A stretch of 64,000 nt of DNA from Gemmatimonadota bacterium. Its GTDB lineage: Bacteria > Gemmatimonadota > Gemmatimonadetes > Longimicrobiales > Gaopeijiaceae. This document shows positions 1 through 7,937 of the stretch, one piece after another; the stretch's first letter is position 1, and every line of letters starts with the position of its first letter. The stretch is taken from positions 55,608-119,607 of the forward strand of contig JAJDTB010000024.1 of the NCBI GenBank assembly GCA_022827345.1, written 5' to 3'. The position numbers and the translations under genes were made by a program. The notes beneath the pieces are model-generated. The model saw only the letters and a program-made list of their open reading frames with translations. It did not search any database and was not told where the DNA came from.

Positions 1-1526
1 AGCAGCTGTGAGACGTACGCGGCCGTGCCGACATCCTGGGTGACGGCGCCGAGCGACCACGCCAGTGTCAGGATGACCATCGCGATCATCATCGCCTTCA
101 CCCCGCCGAGCCAGGCATCGACGCACTCCTTGACGTCGAGGACTCTCTGCGAGAGGGAGAGCAGCGCGGCGACCAGGCAGCCGGAGAGCGAGCCCCAGAG
201 CAGCGTCATGAACGGATCCGCCGCACCGAACACGTCCCTGAGCGACGCCTCCGCGCCGACCGCAGCGCGCCCGGAGGTGTAGAGTCCCCCGAGAACCACG
301 AGAACGACCGCCGCCACGGGGAGTCCCGCATTCCACCAGCGCTCCGGCGCCCCCTCCTTGGAGTTGACGAAGCTCTCGGAGATCTCGGCGGCCGGGCGCG
401 ATCCCGGGCGCAGGAGCCCGCCTCCCGCGGCGGCCCGGGCCTCGGCACGCGCCATGGGGCCGAAATCGCGGTTCATGGCCGAGGTCAGGAAGACGAACGC
501 CAGGGCGAGCAGGGGATAGAAGAGGTAGGGAATCGTCTCAAGGAAAACGGTGTAGGGGCTGAGGCCGCCCAGGAAAGCCGCGTCGGCGCCGGTGGCCTCG
601 CCGACAGCAGCTCCCAGCCCGCCGCCGATGAGCGATACCTCGTACCCCACCCAGGTCGACACCGGGACCAGCGCGGCCACCGGCGCGGCGGTCGAATCGA
701 CCAGGTAGGCCAGCTTCTCGCGGGAGATCCTGAGCCTGTCGGTGATGGGGCGCATCGTGTTGCCGACGACCAGCGTATTCGCGTAGTCGTCGAAGAAGAT
801 CGCGAGGCCGGCCAGCGCCGTGGCCACCTTGCCGCGGCGGCGATTGCGGGCCAGCGGCGCCACGGCCTTCACCACTCCCCGCGTGCCCCCGTTGCGGCTG
901 ATGATGCCCACCATGCCGCCCAGCATGAGGCTGAAGACCACGATCTGCGTGTGGCCGCCGTCGGTGTCGCCCAGGGCGGGCACCACGTACTGGTCGATGA
1001 GCCGCCAGGTGGCCTGCAGCGGGTTGTAGCCGGCGACCGCAAGCGCGCCCAGCCAGATCCCGGCGAGCAGCGCGGTGATCACTTCCTTGAAGATCAGGGC
1101 CAGCACGATCGCGATCAGCGGCGGCAGGATCGAGAACCACCCGGGAGCGAACGGCCGCGAGATCTCGTGGACGACGTCGCCCGCGCGCAACTGCAGGGGG
1201 AGCGCGTCCCGCGAGGCGATCGAGATGTCGCGGAATTCGCGCGCCTGGCCCGCCGCCACAGGGCCGGAGGCGAGCAGGGCACCGCCGGCGTCGTAGATCT
1301 CCACCAGCGCGGAATGGTCGGAGCCGCCGGTTACCGTCACCGAGAAGGGAACCGAGGCCAGGATCACGCTGGGCGCCTCGGTAACTTCCTGGGCACCTCC
1401 CGCAAGCGGAGCAGCGAGAACAACCAGGCCAATGGTCGTCCACCGGGCAGCGCAAGAGCGGCAGAAGCTCCACCACCTCCGACTAACGGGGACAGGGTTC
1501 ACTCGGCGTGCGGGTGTTGGGGACAT
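1..1526 (-). CDS. NhaC-family Na+/H+ antiporter, C-terminus cut by window edge
   Basis: Inner-membrane secondary transporter of the NhaC family, which exchanges Na+ for H+ or related solutes. Reading the minus strand, the frame is open from 1526 to base 1 with no stop, so the C-terminus lies outside the window. The signature DDYANTLVVGNTMRP lies near 765-810, and many hydrophobic segments follow, for example ILPPLIAIVLALIFKEV and MMIAMVILTLAWSLGAV. ATG at 1526 and GTG at 1502 are both possible starts; neither has a clear Shine-Dalgarno. An Arg-rich N-terminus leads into a signal-like segment (TTIGLVVLAAPLAGGAQ), then about 75 residues of beta-rich, probably extracytoplasmic sequence before the first core membrane helix. 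It diverges from pyrR. The family assignment is firm; the ion and direction are not known. Confidence 0.85.
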   Translation of the reverse strand, partial: MSPTPARRVNPVPVSRRWWSFCRSCAARWTTIGLVVLAAPLAGGAQEVTEAPSVILASVPFSVTVTGGSDHSALVEIYDAGGALLASGPVAAGQAREFRDISIASRDALPLQLRAGDVVHEISRPFAPGWFSILPPLIAIVLALIFKEVITALLAGIWLGALAVAGYNPLQATWRLIDQYVVPALGDTDGGHTQIVVFSLMLGGMVGIISRNGGTRGVVKAVAPLARNRRRGKVATALAGLAIFFDDYANTLVVGNTMRPITDRLRISREKLAYLVDSTAAPVAALVPVSTWVGYEVSLIGGGLGAAVGEATGADAAFLGGLSPYTVFLETIPYLFYPLLALAFVFLTSAMNRDFGPMARAEARAAAGGGLLRPGSRPAAEISESFVNSKEGAPERWWNAGLPVAAVVLVVLGGLYTSGRAAVGAEASLRDVFGAADPFMTLLWGSLSGCLVAALLSLSQRVLDVKECVDAWLGGVKAMMIAMVILTLAWSLGAVTQDVGTAAYVSQL

Positions 1527-1772
1527 TGGAGTACCGGGATCTGTGGGAGTCGGGGCTGGCAGGCAGCGTGGCGGCCGATGTGCTTCAACCATCATGTTGG
1601 CCGGAGCCTTCCGGTGCAATTACCTTTCGGCGGCTTGCAGGTGTCCGTGTCCGGGGTTCGGGGCTGCCCAGAGTGCATCGGCGCTCGAAACAGCCGTGAC
1701 TTCGCCGGGACGCGGTGATCGGCAGGCCGGGGACCAAACCGGGCATCCACCGGCAGGAGCAGACGCGACAAG
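1527..1772. other. Divergent intergenic region nhaC-like / pyrR
   Basis: This 246-base gap must hold the promoters for both the antiporter and the pyr operon. A short stem (CCGGA/TCCGG, 1601-1614) is visible. I found no sequence matching the Gram-positive PyrR-binding loop and no terminator followed by a T-run, so classical PyrR attenuation is not supported here. An AGGAG at 1755-1759 lies 13 bases before the pyrR GTG. Confidence 0.4.
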
Positions 1773-2327
1773 GTGACCCCCGCGACACCCACGGTGCTCA
1801 TGGACGGCCAGGCCGTCAGGCGTGCCGTTGGCCGCATGGCCCACGAGATCATCGAGAAGCTGGGCGGGACCGAGCGCCTGGTGCTGATGGGCATTCAGCG
1901 CCGGGGTGTCGATCTCGCGACGATGATCGGCGATGCGATCGAGGCGGCGGAGGGTGCCGAGATTCCCGCCGGCACCCTGGACATCACGCTGTACCGCGAC
2001 GATCTGATGGCGCTCGGCCCCAGACCCGTGGTAGGGGAGACCAAGCTGCCTGGCGGCGGTGTGGAGGGGATGGCCGTGGTGCTCGTCGACGATGTCCTGT
2101 ACACCGGCCGCACCGCGCGGGCGGCGCTGAACGAGCTGATGGACTGGGGGCGGCCCGCGCGCATCCTTCTCTGCGTATTGGTGGATCGGGGAGACCGGGA
2201 GCTTCCGATTCAGCCCGACATCGTGGGGCGGGAGTTCCCCGTGCTCGCCAACCAGCGGATCGATGTGCTGGTGCCCTCCCTGGACGGCGAACTCGCGGTG
2301 GTGCTGGCCGCGCTGGAGGCGCGGTGA
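1773..2327 (+). CDS. pyrR: PyrR: uracil phosphoribosyltransferase / pyr operon regulator
   Basis: Member of the type I phosphoribosyltransferase fold. In Bacillus, PyrR binds UMP and pyr mRNA and also has weak uracil phosphoribosyltransferase activity. The 184-residue protein has the usual PyrR length. It carries the PRPP-binding loop [18 protein letters not shown] (residues about 108-125) and upstream PyrR-like [11 protein letters not shown] and LDITLYRDD segments. The start is GTG at 1773, with AGGAG at 1755-1759. It is the first gene of pyrR-pyrB-pyrC', and its TGA overlaps the pyrB GTG (GTGA). Its role as an RNA-binding attenuator is uncertain because no PyrR-type leader hairpin could be seen upstream. 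A separate upp gene lies at 8705, so uracil salvage need not depend on PyrR. Confidence 0.93.
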   Translation: MTPATPTVLMDGQAVRRAVGRMAHEIIEKLGGTERLVLMGIQRRGVDLATMIGDAIEAAEGAEIPAGTLDITLYRDDLMALGPRPVVGETKLPGGGVEGMAVVLVDDVLYTGRTARAALNELMDWGRPARILLCVLVDRGDRELPIQPDIVGREFPVLANQRIDVLVPSLDGELAVVLAALEAR

Positions 2328-3301
2328 TCCGTTCGGCGACGACGCTGGGCAAGGACTTGATCGGTCTCGAGCCTCTGAGCCGTGAGCAGATCGAAGTCAT
2401 TCTGGACACCGCGGAGCCGTTCAAGGAGATCTCCGAGCGGCGGATCAAGAAGGTGCCGGTGCTGAGGGGCAAGACGATCGTCAACCTCTTCTTCGAGGCC
2501 TCGACGCGGACGCGCATCTCCTTCGAGTTCGCGGAGAAGCGGCTCTCGGCCGACACGGTGAACATCGGCGCCGTGGGGTCGTCGGTGTCGAAGGGGGAGA
2601 CGCTGGTCGACACGGCGCGCAACCTCGAGGCGATGCGGATCGACATGGTCGTGATGCGGCATTGGTCCGCCGGGGCCGCGTCGTTCCTGGCGGCGCGCAT
2701 TCCCTCCAACGTGATCAACGCGGGCGACGGGGCGCACGAGCACCCAACGCAGGGACTGCTGGACATCCTCACGCTGCGGGACCACTTCGGCCGCCTGGAG
2801 GGGCTGAAGGTGTGCATCGTGGGGGATGTGCTGCATTCGAGGGTGGCGCGGTCCAATATCTTCGGTCTCGTGACGCTCGGGGCGAAGGTCGCGGTGTGCG
2901 GGCCGCGGACGTTGTTGCCGGCGGGGATAGAGGATCTCGGCGTCCGGGTCTTCGGGCGCGTGGAGGAGGCGATCGAGTGGGCGGATGCCCTCAACGTGCT
3001 GCGCCTTCAGCTGGAGCGGATGCAGGATGGATTCGTGCCCTCGCTGCGCGAGTACAACCGCGTCTTCGGGGTGTCGCACGAGCGGCTGGAGTGGGCGCCG
3101 CGGGAGCTGCTGATCCTCCACCCCGGGCCGATGAACCGGGGCGTGGAGATCGATTCGGACGTGGCGGACGGACCGCACTCGGTGATCCTGCGGCAGGTGA
3201 CGAACGGGGTGGCCATTCGCATGGCGGTGTTGTACCTGCTCGCCGGCGGCTCGCCGGACCTGGCCGAGGCGGCCAAGTCGGGGAAGGGAGTGCGGCCGTG
3301 A
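2324..3301 (+). CDS. pyrB: Aspartate carbamoyltransferase catalytic subunit
   Basis: Cytosolic second step of de novo pyrimidine synthesis: carbamoyl phosphate plus aspartate gives carbamoyl aspartate. At 325 residues it is slightly longer than the usual 305-310. The active-site signatures are all present: STRTRISFE (carbamoyl-phosphate loop), SVSKGETL (lysine from the neighbouring subunit), [26 protein letters not shown] and [11 protein letters not shown], so it should be catalytically competent. The GTG start at 2324 overlaps the pyrR stop by four bases, which implies translational coupling. The next gene begins 16 bases after the stop and encodes a degenerate dihydroorotase, as in Pseudomonas, where PyrB forms a dodecamer with inactive PyrC'. 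No regulatory-subunit (pyrI) gene is visible here. Confidence 0.96.
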   Translation: MIRSATTLGKDLIGLEPLSREQIEVILDTAEPFKEISERRIKKVPVLRGKTIVNLFFEASTRTRISFEFAEKRLSADTVNIGAVGSSVSKGETLVDTARNLEAMRIDMVVMRHWSAGAASFLAARIPSNVINAGDGAHEHPTQGLLDILTLRDHFGRLEGLKVCIVGDVLHSRVARSNIFGLVTLGAKVAVCGPRTLLPAGIEDLGVRVFGRVEEAIEWADALNVLRLQLERMQDGFVPSLREYNRVFGVSHERLEWAPRELLILHPGPMNRGVEIDSDVADGPHSVILRQVTNGVAIRMAVLYLLAGGSPDLAEAAKSGKGVRP

Positions 3302-3317
3302 GCCGGGGGAGCCGCGC

Positions 3318-4610
3318 GTGAGGAGGCTGCTGATCCGCGGCGGGCGGGTGATCGATCCGGGCGCGGGAACGGACCAGGCCGCCGACGTCCTGATCGAGGA
3401 CGGGCGCATCGTGGCGGTCGCGCCGAGCCTGGCGCCGGACGGGGCCGGGATCGTGGACGCGCGCGGGCTGGTGGTGGCGCCCGGCTTCGTGGATCCGCAC
3501 GCGCACCTGTGCGAGCCGGGGTGGGAGCACCGCGAGACGATCGCGACGGGGGCCCTGGCCGCGGCGGCGGGTGGGTACACGACCGTGTGCGCCATGCCCG
3601 ACACCGATCCCGTAGTGGACGATCCGGCCTCGGTGGGCTTCATCGTGGCGGCGGGGCGCAGGGCGAGGGGAGCCCGCGTGTATCCGGCGGCGGCGGTCTC
3701 CGTCGGCCGGAAAGGGGAGCAGCTGACCGAGTTCGGCGAGGTGGTGGAAGCGGGGGCCGTGGCCGTGACCGATGTCGGCAGGTCGATCCGGTCTTCCAAG
3801 TTGATGCGCCTGGCGCTCGAGTACGCGCTCGCTTTCGATGTGCCGGTGCTTGCCCAACCCGAGGATGCGGATCTCGCGCGGGGCGGGGTGATGCACGAGG
3901 GGGTCATGTCCACGCGTCTGGGGCTGCGCGGCAAGCCGGCCGCCGCGGAGGAAATCGGAGCCGCCCGGGATCTGGCGCTCGCGGAGGCCACCGGCGGGCG
4001 CCTGCACCTGCAGCGGGTCTCGACGGCCGCGGCGGCCGACCTGCTGCGGCGCGCCAGGGAGCGTGGAGTGCGGGTCACTGCGGAGGTCACGCCCCACCAC
4101 CTCCTTCTTTCGCACGAGCTGGTGGCGGGCTACGGCACCGAGTTCAAGGTGGATCCGCCGCTGCGAACGCCCCATGACATCGAGGTGCTGTGCGCGGCTC
4201 TTGAGGACGGCACCATCGACAGCATCGCGACCGATCATGCACCGCGCACCTACGACGAGAAGGAACAGGCCTTCGACGACGCGCCCTTCGGCGTGGTGGG
4301 CTTCGAGACGGCCTTCGCCATCCTGCACACGCGCCTGGTCCTGGAGGGGCGCATCGCCCTTCCGACGCTGCTGGCGCGGATGTCGACCGGTCCGGCTGTG
4401 GCGATGGGTTTGCCGGGCGGTTCGCTCGGGCCCGGTGAGCGCGCCGATCTGGTGCTCATCGATCCACTGGCCGAGTGGACCATCGATGCGGCGGCCTTCC
4501 TCTCCAAGTGCCGCAACACGCCCTTCGGCGGAATCCAGGTCAAGGGGCGCGTGATGCGGACGCTGGTGGATGGCGACACGGTCTGGAAGGTGCCGGCCGA
4601 AACGCACTGA
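3318..4610 (+). CDS. Dihydroorotase-like protein lacking metal ligands (PyrC'-type)
   Basis: A full-length (430-residue) class I dihydroorotase homologue whose catalytic site is degraded. By comparison with Aquifex and Bacillus PyrC, the H61-x-H63 pair and the Asp of TDHAP (D306) remain. The bridging Asp of TDDG is Val153, the ligand His in the A-H-C-E-D motif is Gln180 (LAQPED), the His in the H-x-x-H-x-S-T motif is Arg233 (HLQRVST), and APH is APR (310). The substrate Arg after HxHL is Cys65, and the substrate Asn in the M-P-N-T motif is Asp95. Such a protein should not bind two zincs. Pseudomonas-type PyrC' is an inactive homologue that supports PyrB assembly, and the gene order pyrR-pyrB-pyrC' is the same. 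A true pyrC would then be elsewhere. Start GTG 3318. Confidence 0.9.
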   Translation: MRRLLIRGGRVIDPGAGTDQAADVLIEDGRIVAVAPSLAPDGAGIVDARGLVVAPGFVDPHAHLCEPGWEHRETIATGALAAAAGGYTTVCAMPDTDPVVDDPASVGFIVAAGRRARGARVYPAAAVSVGRKGEQLTEFGEVVEAGAVAVTDVGRSIRSSKLMRLALEYALAFDVPVLAQPEDADLARGGVMHEGVMSTRLGLRGKPAAAEEIGAARDLALAEATGGRLHLQRVSTAAAADLLRRARERGVRVTAEVTPHHLLLSHELVAGYGTEFKVDPPLRTPHDIEVLCAALEDGTIDSIATDHAPRTYDEKEQAFDDAPFGVVGFETAFAILHTRLVLEGRIALPTLLARMSTGPAVAMGLPGGSLGPGERADLVLIDPLAEWTIDAAAFLSKCRNTPFGGIQVKGRVMRTLVDGDTVWKVPAETH

Positions 4611-4664
4611 CGCCCCGCGTCCCGGCAGGGGACGGGAGCAGGAAGACGGCGTGAGATGAGGAGT

Positions 4665-4689
4665 GCCGCGGGGCAAGGTCGCCCGCGGC
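4665..4689. terminator. Hairpin between convergent pyrC' and rpsT
   Basis: Perfect 8-bp GC stem (GCCGCGGG / CCCGCGGC) with a 9-base loop. It lies 11 bases beyond the rpsT stop (4701) and 54 bases beyond the pyrC' stop (4610). There is no T-run on either side. The position between convergent genes suggests a bidirectional terminator. Confidence 0.42.
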
Positions 4690-4700
4690 GTCCGGCGGCG

Positions 4701-4955
4701 CTACCGAGCCGCTCTTACCACCCGGTCGAGCTGCGCCTTGATCCGGCCCGCCTTGTTCGGGTGGAGTATGCGACGGACGGCGGCCCGGTCGATGAGGGCC
4801 ACAGCCTCCCGCCGATGTTCATCCGCCTGCTCGGCCGATGTCGCTTCGCGGACTCTGCGGATGGCGGTGCGGATCTTCGAACGGGTCTCGCGATTCCTGC
4901 TTCGCTCGACACGGTTCAACTCCATCCGCTTCTTCGCGCTCTTGATATTGGGCAT
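4701..4955 (-). CDS. rpsT: 30S ribosomal protein S20
   Basis: Small basic ribosomal protein that binds the 5' domain of 16S rRNA early in 30S assembly. The 84-residue protein begins MPNIKSAKKRMELNRVERSR, the classic S20 N-terminus, and continues with Arg/Lys-rich helices (TRSKIRTAIRRVREA) and the conserved IHPNKA-like segment LHPNKAGRIKAQLDRVV. It is a single-gene unit, transcribed away from pheA and convergent with the pyr operon. A GC hairpin lies just downstream at 4665-4689. Length and sequence are normal for the family. Confidence 0.97.
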   Translation of the reverse strand: MPNIKSAKKRMELNRVERSRNRETRSKIRTAIRRVREATSAEQADEHRREAVALIDRAAVRRILHPNKAGRIKAQLDRVVRAAR

Positions 4956-5004
4956 GCTGGTCTGGTCGTCCGCCTTGCGGTCTGTGTGTTTCCATCGGGT
5001 CGGG

Positions 5005-5031
5005 TTTACATTCGGGAATCTAAGGTAGAAT
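5005..5031 (+). promoter_or_regulatory. Candidate pheA promoter
   Basis: TTTACA (5005-5010) and TAGAAT (5026-5031), separated by 15 bases, lie in the 120-base gap between divergent rpsT and pheA and would give a leader of about 38 bases. The spacing is shorter than the ideal 17, so this is tentative. Confidence 0.35.
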
Positions 5032-5075
5032 CACAGGCCCCTCTTATCAACGGGCACCACCGAGGCGGAAACGGC

Positions 5076-5948
5076 TTGACGCTTGGCTATCTGGGACCCG
5101 AAGGAACCTTCAGCCAACAGGCTGCGCGCGACTATGACGCCGAGGTGCGCCACATTCCCTACTCGAACATACCGTCCGTAATGCAGGCGGCGGAGGCGGG
5201 GGAGGTCCAGGAGGCCGTGGTTCCCATCGAGAACAGCCTCGAGGGTCCGGTGACGGCGACGACGGATCTCCTGATTCACCACTCGCCGCTCGTAATCAGG
5301 CGCGAACTGGTGGTGCCGGTACATCACTGCCTGGTGATCCGTCCCGGAGCCCGGGCCTCGGACGCGGAGGTGGTGTATTCGCATCCGCAGGCGCTCGCCC
5401 AGTGCCGCGGATACCTGCGCCGCCGCTTGCCGACGGCCGAACCTGTGGCATCGCTCAGCACGGCCAGCTCCGTGACCGACATGCTCGCCAGCCCGGTGCC
5501 GGCCGCGGCGATCTCCGGTCGGACCGCCGCGGAGGGCCGCGGTGTCGTCGTCGCAGAAGCCAACATCGAGGACAGCTCCAACAATCGAACCCGGTTCCTG
5601 GTGCTGGGGCGCCGGGACGGAGCCCGCACGGGTTCGGACAAGACCTCGATCTGTTTCGACTACGACCGGGATGGCCCCGGGACACTGCATGGGACCCTCG
5701 GCGCCCTGGCCACCCGCCGAATCAACATGGTCAAGATCGAGTCGAGGCCCGACAAGAGGAGCCTGGGACGCTATGTGTTTCTGGTCGATCTGGAGGGGCA
5801 TCGCACCGACCCGGTGGTCGCGGACGCGCTGGAGGAGATGCGGGCGAGCGCGTCCATGTTCAAGATCCTGGGATCCTATCCGCGAGCTGCAGAGCCGGGG
5901 GCCTCCGCAGCGACCGGCCCCGGCTCCCGTGCAGACAGGCTGACCTGA
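5076..5948 (+). CDS. pheA: Prephenate dehydratase with ACT domain
   Basis: Converts prephenate to phenylpyruvate in phenylalanine synthesis. The 290-residue monofunctional enzyme has an N-terminal periplasmic-binding-like dehydratase domain (LGYLGPEGTFSQQAA, VVPIENSLEGPVTATTDLL, the catalytic TRF in NNRTRFLVLG) and a C-terminal ACT domain from about residue 190 with the ESRPDKR phenylalanine-sensing motif, so feedback inhibition is expected. There is no chorismate mutase domain. The start is TTG at 5076 with GAGG at 5062-5065; longer reading upstream would run antisense through rpsT. The stop overlaps the site-2 protease start (TGATG). It is first in a run of six co-oriented genes reaching upp. 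Confidence 0.94.
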   Translation: MTLGYLGPEGTFSQQAARDYDAEVRHIPYSNIPSVMQAAEAGEVQEAVVPIENSLEGPVTATTDLLIHHSPLVIRRELVVPVHHCLVIRPGARASDAEVVYSHPQALAQCRGYLRRRLPTAEPVASLSTASSVTDMLASPVPAAAISGRTAAEGRGVVVAEANIEDSSNNRTRFLVLGRRDGARTGSDKTSICFDYDRDGPGTLHGTLGALATRRINMVKIESRPDKRSLGRYVFLVDLEGHRTDPVVADALEEMRASASMFKILGSYPRAAEPGASAATGPGSRADRLT

Positions 5949-6595
5949 TGGAATTCCTGCTCGTCGTTCCGGTCCTGCTGTTCTCCGTTGTCGCCCACGA
6001 GGTTGCCCACGCCTGGCAGGCGCTGAGGGAAGGGGACACCACCGCGCGCGACCTCGGGCGGATCACGCTCAATCCGCTGCCGCACCTGGACCTGATGGGG
6101 TCCATTGTCGTCCCGCTGGTGCTGTTCCTCCTGCCCGGGAACTTCCTCTTCGGCTGGGCGAAGCCCGTACCCGTCAATCCGCGCAACTACCGGAGCTACC
6201 CCGCGGGCGACATCCGCGTCTCGCTGGCGGGAATCGTGGTCAATCTCTGCCTGGTGGTGCTCTTTGCCCTCGGGCTGGCACTGGCGGCGGCACTCGGCGC
6301 TTCTCGGGGCGCGGAGGGTCAAATTGGCACAACCATATTGTCCATGATGACTTATGGGGTTTTCATAAACCTCATTCTAGCGTACTTCAACCTGATACCC
6401 ATCCCGCCCCTGGACGGATCCCACGTGCTCTACCACCTCCTGCCACCGAGGCTGAGAGCCCGCTATCGGGAGATGGGCAGATACGGAATCACATTCCTGT
6501 TCTTCACTCTCGTCCTGTTTCCGGGGGCCTTCGGGATGGTGCTTTCGCCGGTGTTCCTGGCTTTCGACTGGATCCTCGGGGTGGTGCCGGGATGA
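5948..6595 (+). CDS. Site-2 protease family (M50) intramembrane metalloprotease
   Basis: Polytopic membrane zinc protease of the M50B subfamily. The 215-residue protein has the metal-binding HEVAH motif in its first transmembrane segment (residues about 18-22), NPLPHLD after it, and the third ligand Asp in PIPPLDGSHVL (about residue 158). There are four to six hydrophobic segments and no PDZ domain. Similar compact proteins are often encoded beside scpA/scpB or trpS, but their substrate is unknown. The ATG at 5948 overlaps the pheA TGA by one base, and its own stop overlaps scpA (ATGA), so it is embedded in the operon. Function beyond membrane proteolysis cannot be inferred. Confidence 0.9.
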   Translation: MEFLLVVPVLLFSVVAHEVAHAWQALREGDTTARDLGRITLNPLPHLDLMGSIVVPLVLFLLPGNFLFGWAKPVPVNPRNYRSYPAGDIRVSLAGIVVNLCLVVLFALGLALAAALGASRGAEGQIGTTILSMMTYGVFINLILAYFNLIPIPPLDGSHVLYHLLPPRLRARYREMGRYGITFLFFTLVLFPGAFGMVLSPVFLAFDWILGVVPG

Positions 6596-7380
6596 CCGGC
6601 GAAGGCCTCCTCGTCGTCGAAACGGAGCGGTTCCGGGGACCTCTCGACCTGCTGCTTCACCTCATTCGCAGTCAGGACATCGACGTCTTCGACATACCCG
6701 TCGCGCGGATCACGAGACAGTTCCTGGCGGCGATCGAGGAGCTCTCGGCCGACGACGTGGACGATGCCGGGGAATTCCTGGAGATGGCGGCTGCCCTGGT
6801 GCGGATCAAGGCCCGCATGCTCCTTCCAGGGCCGCCCGGGGAAGACGACCAGGATCCTCGGGCCGAACTGGTGCGCCGGCTCCTCGAGTACGAGCAGATT
6901 CGCGAAATCGCGCTGCGGCTGCGCACCGCCGAGAACGACCGCGGGCGCCGCTTCGCCAAGGGCTTCGTCGAGCCGCGCCCGCGCACGGTGGCCGCGGACG
7001 TGCCGCTGACGGTCACCTGGGAAGAAGTCATGGCGGCCGCGGCTGGCGTCGTGGCGCCGGAGGAGAGGGAGCGGGAACACCGTGTGTTCACCCGGCCGGT
7101 TGCAATGCGGGAGAAGGTCGACCTGATCGTCGCGGCGGTGACCAGGGCTCGCAGGATCGAGTTCGATCGTCTCATCGCGCCGTGGAAGGAGCGGGTGCAC
7201 GCGGTCATGACGCTCCTGGCGGGATTGGAGCTCGGACGCAGGCGCGTGGTGTCGCTGCGCCAGAGGAAGCCCTTTTCGCCGTTGTGGATCTATCGGGGAT
7301 CCAACGTCGGCGCGGATGTCTCCGATATGGCGGCCGACGGTGCGGACGCGGTGCCGAACGAAATGGGGGGCGAATCATGA
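6592..7380 (+). CDS. scpA: Segregation and condensation protein A
   Basis: Kleisin subunit that bridges SMC dimers in the chromosome-condensing SMC-ScpAB complex. The 262-residue protein shows the kleisin N-terminus (RFRGPLDLLLHLIRSQDIDVFDIP), the linker helix (EFLEMAAALVRIKARMLLP) and a C-terminal winged-helix region (IEFDRLIAP...VVSLRQ) that would contact the SMC head. A poorly conserved tail of about 30 residues follows. The start ATG 6592 overlaps the protease stop and the stop overlaps scpB (ATGA), which fits stoichiometric synthesis of ScpA and ScpB. No smc gene is in the window. Confidence 0.93.
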   Translation: MTGEGLLVVETERFRGPLDLLLHLIRSQDIDVFDIPVARITRQFLAAIEELSADDVDDAGEFLEMAAALVRIKARMLLPGPPGEDDQDPRAELVRRLLEYEQIREIALRLRTAENDRGRRFAKGFVEPRPRTVAADVPLTVTWEEVMAAAAGVVAPEEREREHRVFTRPVAMREKVDLIVAAVTRARRIEFDRLIAPWKERVHAVMTLLAGLELGRRRVVSLRQRKPFSPLWIYRGSNVGADVSDMAADGADAVPNEMGGES

Positions 7381-7937
7381 ACGATGCGAGCATCGTTGAG
7401 GCGATCCTGTTCGCGAGCGACGCGCCACTGACCCCCGGCGACATCGCGCGCGCCGACGAGACCCTGGACGAGGACCGCGTCGAGGCGGCGCTGGCGGCGC
7501 TGCGGGCGGACTACGACCGCTCGGGGCGGGCCTTCGAGCTGCGCGAGGTGGCGGATGGCGTCCAGCTCATGACCCGGCCGGAGTTCGCGCCGTACCTGGA
7601 ACGCTTCGACACGGTGCCGCGGACGTCGCGGCTGTCCGGGCCTGCCCTCGAGGCGCTGGCCATCGTGGCGTACCGGCAGCCGATCAGCCGCATCGAGGTC
7701 GAATACGTCCGGGGCGTGAACTCCACGGGTGTGATCCGGACCCTGATCGAGCGCGGCCTCATCGAGGGGGTGGCGAGGGGGGAGGGGGTGGGACGCCCCG
7801 TGCTGTACGGCACCACGTCACGTTTCATGGAACACTTCGGCTTTGCATCGCTCGAGGATCTGCCGCGGCCGGAGGACCTCCCGGTCGTGCTCCGCGAGAG
7901 CGAGACGACGTCGGACCCCGATAATGAAGATGCGTGA
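7377..7937 (+). CDS. scpB: Segregation and condensation protein B
   Basis: Partner of ScpA; two tandem winged-helix domains that dimerise and clamp the kleisin. The 186-residue protein begins MNDASIVEAILFASDAPLT and carries the most conserved ScpB block LSGPALEALAIVAYRQPISR with VEYVRGVNSTGVIRTLIERG, then GRPVLYGTT and FMEHFGFASLEDLP. The ATG at 7377 sits in an ATGA overlap with scpA. The stop lies inside the start of the downstream pseudouridine synthase gene. Length and motif order are standard. Confidence 0.94.
   Translation: MNDASIVEAILFASDAPLTPGDIARADETLDEDRVEAALAALRADYDRSGRAFELREVADGVQLMTRPEFAPYLERFDTVPRTSRLSGPALEALAIVAYRQPISRIEVEYVRGVNSTGVIRTLIERGLIEGVARGEGVGRPVLYGTTSRFMEHFGFASLEDLPRPEDLPVVLRESETTSDPDNEDA

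Noticed and set aside
538..1476. Minus-strand open frame of 312 codons
   Set aside because: It is out of frame with the NhaC-type reading, is Arg/Gly/Pro-rich and lacks membrane segments; the neighbouring frame gives the conserved antiporter motifs.
1527..1772. PyrR attenuator upstream of pyrR
   Set aside because: No PyrR-binding loop consensus and no terminator/antiterminator pair could be found.
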